DNA of 64,000 nt, taken from positions 1 through 64,000 of the forward strand of contig NZ_JAERQF010000017.1 of assembly GCF_016734815.1 (NCBI RefSeq). The letters run 5' to 3'. The notes under the pieces were generated by a model. That model worked only from the letters and a program-made list of their open reading frames with translations, did not search any database and had not been told where the DNA came from. Of this stretch, positions 58,728 to 64,000 are shown in pieces (position 1 is the first letter of the stretch; every line of letters begins with the position of its first letter). The translations under genes were made by a program, and so were the position numbers. This DNA is from Hymenobacter rubidus. GTDB lineage: Bacteria; Bacteroidota; Bacteroidia; Cytophagales; Hymenobacteraceae.

Positions 58728-58763
58728 AAAAAAGGCCCGCAACACGAGTTGCGGGCCTTTTTT
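58728..58763 (+). terminator. Terminator after the SPFH gene
   Basis: A perfect 16-bp stem including GGCCCGCAAC / GTTGCGGGCC, loop ACGA, flanked by six A and six T; it lies 14 bases after the stop codon. Confidence 0.93.
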
Positions 58764-58833
58764 ATGAACCAAGGCTGCGTATCAGCCGGGGCTATTAAGT
58801 CGTCAAGCAAACGTAAACGGATAGTAAAAAGGT

Positions 58834-58925
58834 GGTCATGCTGCGCTTGTCGAAGCATCTCTACTGCAACAGTAAACCTAATGACTTGCGCGGTAGAGAT
58901 GCTTCGGCTGCGCTCAGCAGGACGT
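58834..58925. repeat. REP/BIME-like palindromic element, diverged
   Basis: Two REP-like units face each other; the innermost shared arm is GAAGCATCTCTAC (58852-58864) with its complement (58893-58905), and outward similarity continues with several changes. The left core reads ATGCT-GCGCTTGTCGA-AGCAT, the right one keeps the GAGCGCAG type. It lies 33 bases before the 3' end of the susD-like gene. Confidence 0.8.
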
Positions 58926-58957
58926 TCGAGCGAATACGATTACTTCTGCACGGGTAC

Positions 58958-60346
58958 TTACTTGTAATACTCGTTTTGCTCCAGGTTGGGGTTGATGTCG
59001 GTTTCGCGCTTGGGTATTGGAAAAATTAGGCGAGGAGAATTCCAGGGCAATACGGCGGTGCCGGGCAGTGGCTCGTTTACCGACTCTTTGTTGCGCTTGA
59101 GGTCGCCGAGGCGGAAGCCCTCAAAAGCCAGTTCCAGCTTGCGCTCCAGCAGGATGTCGGCCAGGGTCACGGCAGTGAGCACGGGCGCCCCTGAGCGGGC
59201 CCGCACCCGGTTGATGTCGGCAAGCGGAGTAGCGCCGAGGACGGTGCCGGCGCGCAGGTTGGCTTCGGCCCGGTTCAGCAGCATTTCCGCCAGGCGTATC
59301 ACCTTGACGTTGCTGCCCACGCCGTTCACCGCGTCGAACTTACCCGTGAGCCGCTTGCCGCCCGTGGTGGTAAACAGCGTCTTGCGCTCGTCGGTGGAGG
59401 AGTACAGGTTGAAAAACTTGTCCTCGATGGCCACGTCGCCCCGTACTTTGTAGAAAGTGCTAAGGGCGTTGCTGCCGCTCTGGGCCGATATCTGAACGGC
59501 AAAAATGTCTTCGGCGGTGTTGGTGGCGCCCGACCGGAACTCGGCCGCGTAGGTCGACGTCAGGGAGAAAGGCCCGGCAGTGGCCCGGTTGGCCGCGGCG
59601 GCGGCGTCGGGAAAGCGGGCCTGCTGCAAGTACACGCGGGACAGCAGGCCGGCGGCCGCATAGTTCGAAATCTCGGCCGAGGCATTGGCCGCGAAAGCCG
59701 GTAGCGCGGTCATGCCCGCGATTTTCGTTTCCGCGTCGGTCAGGTCGAGCAGTATCTGGGCGTACACTTCGGCCACGGTGTTGCGCCGTACCTGACTGGT
59801 GGCGTCCACTGCTTTGGTGGGCGTGAGCACCAGCGGCACGCCCGGGTTCGCGGACGGGGTGCCGTCGCTCCAGTCCTTGGCGAATTGCCGCACGAGCTCA
59901 AAATACAAGGCCGCCCGGATGAATTTGGCTTCGCCTTCGACCCGGCTCTTCTTGGCGGGCGAGTCGAGCTTGTCGATGTTGGCCAGCACGTTGTTGACGC
60001 GGTTGATGGTGCTGTAGGCGTTTATCCAGATGGACGACACAAAGCCGTTGTCGCGCAGGATGTTTTTGCGGTAAATCTGGGGCGGGTCGGCAAACGTGCC
60101 CACGAAGGTTTCGTCACCGTTGTCGGCCAGCAGGTCCGACGTGAGCTGAATGTAGCCGCCGTAGCTGAACGTGCTTTGCAGGCCCGTGTAGCAGCCAACC
60201 AGCGCCGCCTCCACATCAGAGGACGTTTGGAGGGCGGTTTCGGCGTTGATGCTGTTGACCGGGTCGATGGACAGCTTTTTGTCGCAACTGGTGAGGGAGC
60301 CTGCCAGCAGCAGCGCCGCGCCCAGCACATAGAATGTTTTTTTCAT
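58958..60346 (-). CDS. SusD/RagB family outer-membrane lipoprotein
   Basis: A 462-residue surface lipoprotein that acts as the lid and ligand-binding partner of a SusC transporter. The lipobox is LAGSLTSC (Cys near 20); the SusD N-terminal features SIDPVNSINAETALQTSSDVEAALVG (first and second half of the stretch) and tetratricopeptide-like helices follow, and the C-terminus contains RVRARSGAP and LLERKLELAFEGFRLGDLKR, hallmark SusD segments. It lies 51 bases downstream of the SusC gene in the same operon. The ligand cannot be inferred; no hydrolase accompanies the pair. Confidence 0.95.
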   Translation of the reverse strand: MKKTFYVLGAALLLAGSLTSCDKKLSIDPVNSINAETALQTSSDVEAALVGCYTGLQSTFSYGGYIQLTSDLLADNGDETFVGTFADPPQIYRKNILRDNGFVSSIWINAYSTINRVNNVLANIDKLDSPAKKSRVEGEAKFIRAALYFELVRQFAKDWSDGTPSANPGVPLVLTPTKAVDATSQVRRNTVAEVYAQILLDLTDAETKIAGMTALPAFAANASAEISNYAAAGLLSRVYLQQARFPDAAAAANRATAGPFSLTSTYAAEFRSGATNTAEDIFAVQISAQSGSNALSTFYKVRGDVAIEDKFFNLYSSTDERKTLFTTTGGKRLTGKFDAVNGVGSNVKVIRLAEMLLNRAEANLRAGTVLGATPLADINRVRARSGAPVLTAVTLADILLERKLELAFEGFRLGDLKRNKESVNEPLPGTAVLPWNSPRLIFPIPKRETDINPNLEQNEYYK

Positions 60347-60397
60347 ACCAAATATGAGTTGAAGGAGGAAACGGGTCGCGCGGTGGCGGCCCGCCGG

Positions 60398-63300
60398 CTA
60401 GAAGCCAACGTTGACGCCAAAGGTGATGGTGCGGGGCTGGGGCGCCGAGTAGAAATCGATGCCCTGGTTGATGTTGCCCGTGGTGGTGGTGGTGCCGAGG
60501 AAGTCGGTGTTCACCTCCGGGTCGTTGCCGGGGTACTTGGTGAAGGTGAGCAGGTTCTGGCCCTGCACATACACACGGGCCGACTGCAGGTAGCCTTTCT
60601 TCACCAGTGCGCTGGGCAGGTTGTAGCCCAGCGTGAGGGTGCGCAGGCGCGCGTAGGAGCCGTCGTACACAAAGCGCGAGGAGTTGCCGATGCCGTTGCC
60701 GCCCAGGTAAATGGCTTTGGGCACGTCGGTGATGTCGCCGGGCTTCTGCCAGCGTTTGAGCTGGTCGCGGGTCTGGTTGTCGGGGCCGTTGTTGAAGCCC
60801 ACCGAGTAGAACTGCCCGGCGGCGTCAAAAATCTTGTTGCCGGTGACGGCAATGAACGTGACGCTCAGGTCAATGCCTTTGAAAGTAAACGTGTTGGTCA
60901 GGCCGCCCGTCCAAGTGGCATTGGGGCTGCCCAGGGGCACGGCCTGGGCCAGGTTGATGTTGGTGGTGGTGCCGGTGCTGTGGTCCACGCTGGCCGCGCC
61001 GGAGGGATTGTCGGCTGCTTTGTTGATGTAATACAGGGCATTGCCATTGGCGGGGTCGACCCCGGCGAACTCGGGGCCAAAGAACGTACCGATGGGGAAC
61101 CCTTCCTGGGCGCGGCTCAGGTAGCTGCCCGCAATGGGCTGCCCCGTGAGGTTGGTCAGTTTGTTGTAGTTGCGCGAGGCATTGGCCGTGGTGGTCCAGG
61201 TGAAGGCGCCGGTGAGGTTGCGGGTGGTCAGCGCAAATTCAATGCCCTTGTTTTCCAAGTTGCCCACGTTCTTGAAGATGCTGGTGAAGCCTGCGGTTGC
61301 CGGCACGGGCGCGTTCAGGGCCAGGTCGGTGGTGAGCTTCTGGTACACGTCTACCTCGCCGCTGATGCGGTTATCCAACAAGGCGAATTCAACGCCGGCG
61401 TCCGTCTGCCGGGTCGATTCCCACTTCAGGTCGGGATTGGCCAGTTGCGAGGGGCGCTGGCCCGGAATGCCCACGTAGCCCGCACTGCCCGCGTACAAGC
61501 CCAGCGGCGCAAAATCCGTAAAGGCCTGGTTGCCGGTGAGTCCGGTGCTCACGCGCAGCTTCAAAAAGCTCAGCACCTTCTGGTCTTTCAGGAAACTTTC
61601 CTCCGTGACCACCCAGCCGGCCGACGCCGCCGGGAAAAAGCCGTAGCGGTGGTTGACGCCGAAGCGCGACGAGCCATCGACGCGGGCGCTCAGCCCCAGC
61701 AGGTACCGGCCGGCAAAGGAATAGTTGAGACGGGCAAAATACGACAGCAGGGCGTTGCTGGTACCGGAAGAGTTGCCGGAGTTGAAGGTGGCCGCGTTCA
61801 CGATGGTGCGGTACGCGTCGCTGGCAAACTGGCTGCCCGTCGTACTGGTGTAGTTCACATTCCGCTGCTCGTAAGACGTGCCCAGCGTAGCCTCCAGCGT
61901 GTGCTGCTCGGCCAGGGTTTTGCGGTACGAGAAGAAGTTGTTGGTGATGTAGCGCCCGCTGGTGGTGTGGGCGCTGAAGGCGTAGCCGTTGCCGGCCGAG
62001 CTGTTGCCCACCACCGTCACGCGGGCGCTGTACTGGTCTTCGTCCTGGTTCAGCAGGTCGGCCCCCAGCTCCGAGCGGAAGGTGAAGCCGGGCAGAATTT
62101 CCAGCTGGGCATACACGTTGCCCAGGGCGCGGTAGCTGATGGCTGCATAGGTAGCGGCGTTGTTTTGCAGGCCCAGCAGCGGGTTGTAGTAAAACGGGTA
62201 GCTGGTGTTGGGCTTGCCCGTGGTCAGGTCCAGCGCGCCGCTGGTGAGGCCCGTGCGCGGGTCAATCACGGGCGTGATGGGCGCCAAGGCCACAATCTGC
62301 AGCGGGTTGGAAAACAGGTTGTCGTTGGGCAGGCGGCTGTTGTTGGTGCGCGAGAGGGCCACGTTCACGCCCAGGGTCAGGCGCTTGGAAGCCTGGTGGT
62401 CCACGTTCAGGCGCGAGGCAATGCGGCTGAGCTTGTTGCCCACCACGATGCCTTCCTGCCCGCTGTACTGCCCCGAGAGGAAGAACTTGGTCTTCTCGTT
62501 GCCGCCGCTGGCGCTCAGGTCGTATTGGCTGAAAGCAGCCTTGCGCAGCACTTGGTCGGCCCAGTTGGTGTCCACGTTGTAGTTGGCGTCCACGGGCACG
62601 CCGGCGGCGTAGCCCTGGAGGCGGGTGGCGTTGGCGGCATCGGTCCGGCCGCTGTTCTTCAGCGCCTCCGTCAGCAGCTCCACGTATTCTTTGCCGTTGA
62701 GAAACTCGCGTACGTGCGTGGCCTGGCTCACGCCCACTTGGTAGCCCAGGTTGAAGCGCGTGTCGCCGGACCGGCCGTGCTTGGTGGTGATGAGGACGAC
62801 CCCGTTGGAAGCCCGCGAGCCGTAAATGGCCGACGCGGCCGCATCCTTCAGAATGGTGATGCTCTCGATGTCGTTGGGGTTGATGTCGGCCAGCGGGTTG
62901 GTGGGGGCGCTGGTGGAAGAGAAGTTATCCGATTGAATCGGAATGTTGTCAATCACGTACAGCGGCTGCGTGTCGCCGCTCACCGACGAGGTGCCCCGCA
63001 CCCGCACCTTAATGGCCTGGCCCAGCTTGCCGCTGGAGTTTTCGATGACCACGCCCGCGGCCCGGCCCTGGATGGCCTGCTCGAAGGTTTGCACCGGGGC
63101 GTTGGCAATGTCCTTGCTGGACAGGGTGGCCACCGAGCCGGTCAGGTCGGCCTTTTGCTGGGTGCCGTAGCCCACCACAATGGCTTCGTTCAGTTCCGTG
63201 GCCGCGGCGGCCAGCGTCACGTTCAGGGTCGACTGGCTGCCCACGGGCACCGTTTGGCCGGTGAAGCCCACCGAGCTGATAACAAGCGTGGCGTTGGGCT

Positions 63301-63508
63301 GCACGCTCAGGCTGAAGGAGCCGTCGGCGCCGGTGCTCACGCCGTTGGCGGTGCCGCGCTCCAGCACCGTCACGCCGGGGATGCCGCTGCCGTCGGTGCC
63401 CACCACCCGACCGGTGATGGCTTTGGTTTGCGCCCACGCCGAAAACGTGCTGAGGCTCAGAACCAAAAACAAGAAAATTCTGATGTGAGTAAAGAGTTTA
63501 TATTTCAT
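60398..63508 (-). CDS. SusC/RagA family TonB-linked outer-membrane transporter
   Basis: A 1036-residue TonB-dependent transporter. ATG 63508 gives a signal peptide (ending SAWAQ), then a carboxypeptidase-regulatory-like domain (ITGRVVGTDGSGIPGVTV to about residue 100), a TonB-box-like stretch and the plug (EAIVVGYGTQQKADLTGSV, VRVRGTSSVSGDTQPLYVID, YGSRASNGVVLITTK) and the 22-strand barrel ending TITFGVNVGF. Longer in-frame starts run through the promoter and are rejected. Together with the SusD partner it imports an unknown oligomer. A promoter lies about 140 bases upstream. Confidence 0.96.
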   Translation of the reverse strand: MKYKLFTHIRIFLFLVLSLSTFSAWAQTKAITGRVVGTDGSGIPGVTVLERGTANGVSTGADGSFSLSVQPNATLVISSVGFTGQTVPVGSQSTLNVTLAAAATELNEAIVVGYGTQQKADLTGSVATLSSKDIANAPVQTFEQAIQGRAAGVVIENSSGKLGQAIKVRVRGTSSVSGDTQPLYVIDNIPIQSDNFSSTSAPTNPLADINPNDIESITILKDAAASAIYGSRASNGVVLITTKHGRSGDTRFNLGYQVGVSQATHVREFLNGKEYVELLTEALKNSGRTDAANATRLQGYAAGVPVDANYNVDTNWADQVLRKAAFSQYDLSASGGNEKTKFFLSGQYSGQEGIVVGNKLSRIASRLNVDHQASKRLTLGVNVALSRTNNSRLPNDNLFSNPLQIVALAPITPVIDPRTGLTSGALDLTTGKPNTSYPFYYNPLLGLQNNAATYAAISYRALGNVYAQLEILPGFTFRSELGADLLNQDEDQYSARVTVVGNSSAGNGYAFSAHTTSGRYITNNFFSYRKTLAEQHTLEATLGTSYEQRNVNYTSTTGSQFASDAYRTIVNAATFNSGNSSGTSNALLSYFARLNYSFAGRYLLGLSARVDGSSRFGVNHRYGFFPAASAGWVVTEESFLKDQKVLSFLKLRVSTGLTGNQAFTDFAPLGLYAGSAGYVGIPGQRPSQLANPDLKWESTRQTDAGVEFALLDNRISGEVDVYQKLTTDLALNAPVPATAGFTSIFKNVGNLENKGIEFALTTRNLTGAFTWTTTANASRNYNKLTNLTGQPIAGSYLSRAQEGFPIGTFFGPEFAGVDPANGNALYYINKAADNPSGAASVDHSTGTTTNINLAQAVPLGSPNATWTGGLTNTFTFKGIDLSVTFIAVTGNKIFDAAGQFYSVGFNNGPDNQTRDQLKRWQKPGDITDVPKAIYLGGNGIGNSSRFVYDGSYARLRTLTLGYNLPSALVKKGYLQSARVYVQGQNLLTFTKYPGNDPEVNTDFLGTTTTTGNINQGIDFYSAPQPRTITFGVNVGF

Positions 63509-63644
63509 TAGAGAGGGGGTTAGTGAGTACTTAATGAGCGGTGTTTTTTCATTCATGCAGCGTTTTGATTGAAACGTTAAATATTGTGCAAAATCAGTCG
63601 GCAAATTATACATTGTTTGCAGATTTTTTCCATAAATGTTAAAA

Positions 63645-63674
63645 CAAAGATAATTAACCATGCTGCCCCCCCAA
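63645..63674 (-). promoter_or_regulatory. Promoter of the SusC/SusD operon
   Basis: On the minus strand TTG (63674-63672), a 19-base spacer and TATCTTTG (63652-63645) fit the Bacteroidota consensus exactly. The leader to the susC-type ATG would be about 130 bases and AT-rich, which leaves room for post-transcriptional control, although I see no stable fold in it. Confidence 0.75.
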
Positions 63675-63783
63675 GTTTAAAGCGCGCGCTTCCTTTTTAC
63701 CATCTGCTGCCGTACATGCCTACCTTTACCGCGCCAGCCTTGCCTCGCCAGGTGCCGGCCCCGCCGACTTGCTCTTTGTTTCA

Positions 63784-64000
63784 ATGCCCACCATCCATTA
63801 CCTGACCACCGCCGACGCCATCGCCACCGCGGCCGCACATTTTGCCACCCTGCCCCGCATTGGCATCGATTTGGAATTCGACGACATGCGCCACCGCTAC
63901 GGCCGCCACCTGGCGCTCATTCAGGTGTTCGATGGGCAGGAAGCGTACTTGATTGACCCGCTGCCGCTGCCCGACATGGCCGCCGACCTAGAGCCGCTAT
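63784..64000 (+). CDS. RNase D-like 3'-5' exonuclease, partial at window end
   Basis: The first 72 codons of a gene that runs off the window. The translation begins MPTIHYLTTADAIATAAAHF and contains IGIDLEFDDMRHRYG, LALIQVFDG and AYLIDPL, which is the Exo I region of RNase D/DEDDy nucleases (Asp and Glu in DLE). TACCTTTA at 63721-63728 may be the -7 box; CTTTG also lies five bases before the ATG. Codon use matches the neighbours. Full length and C-terminal HRDC domain cannot be judged. Confidence 0.75.
   Translation, partial: MPTIHYLTTADAIATAAAHFATLPRIGIDLEFDDMRHRYGRHLALIQVFDGQEAYLIDPLPLPDMAADLEPL

Noticed and set aside
59885..63511. A 1208-codon plus-strand open frame across the SusC/SusD genes
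   Set aside because: It is antisense to two clear genes with signal peptides and family motifs; its translation is Gly/Val/Ala/His-rich without domains. GC-rich third positions commonly keep this frame open.

Overview
The window looks like chromosomal DNA of a GC-rich Bacteroidota bacterium, most likely a Hymenobacter-like member of the Cytophagales. The evidence is a SusC/SusD pair, a type IX secretion (T9SS) sorting domain, alternative complex III (ActA-F) joined to an aa3 oxidase, Bacteroidota-type promoters (TTG, 19-20 bp, TAnnTTTG) and DUF4350/GSCFA/DUF983 families. No phage, plasmid, CRISPR, tRNA or rRNA was seen. The genus is an inference from composition and gene content.

Layout. (1) 0.1-5.3 kb: a MoxR/DUF58 island on the plus strand (DUF4129, DUF4350, an 86-aa unknown, MoxR ATPase, DUF58). 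(2) 5.3-16.4 kb: envelope and sugar genes (two polytopic GT-C-like membrane proteins, a GH20 hexosaminidase, a 1270-aa outer-membrane barrel), a DEDDh exonuclease and a Uma2 nuclease-fold protein. (3) 16.4-20.3 kb: a very large orphan NtrY-like histidine kinase. (4) 20.5-38.1 kb: the respiratory supercluster on the minus strand, read from right to left. It runs actABCDEF, ctaC, ctaD, a terminator, ctaA, ctaB, two subunit III genes, subunit IV, a SCO-like gene, DUF420, a small secreted CxxC protein, DUF983 and a terminator. Quinol electrons would enter ActB/C, pass through the haems of ActA and ActE to CuA of CtaC and on to the CtaD active site; ctaA/ctaB make haem A. (5) 38.5-39.7 kb: rpsF-rpsR-rplI. 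(6) 39.8-50 kb: a GSCFA protein with a histone-H1-like tail, a DUF255 thioredoxin-fold protein and a 1655-aa T9SS cargo built of repeats. (7) 50-58.7 kb: priA, an envelope lipoprotein, a lipoprotein-like methyltransferase, queA, small proteins and an SPFH protein. (8) 58.9-63.5 kb: a SusC/SusD operon, then the start of an RNase D-like exonuclease cut by the window end.

The most unusual signal is between the genes. Five gaps hold hairpins whose two arms are tandem runs of a degenerate 7-base word. The word differs from gap to gap, but the two arms of one gap are complementary. The arm nearest the upstream gene begins at or just after its stop codon and carries stop triplets that a 7-base period spreads over all three frames. 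A sixth site has one arm only, and one gap has a similar element with a period near 10. Four of the five hairpins lie inside the respiratory cluster. Separately, REP/BIME-like palindromes share a near-invariant loop (GAGCGCAG[T]CGA) with compensating stem changes. Two MITE-like elements share an 18-bp terminal inverted repeat; one contains such a palindrome and the other seems to have lost it. Among proteins, the SCO homologue lacks all copper ligands although CuA in CtaC is intact.
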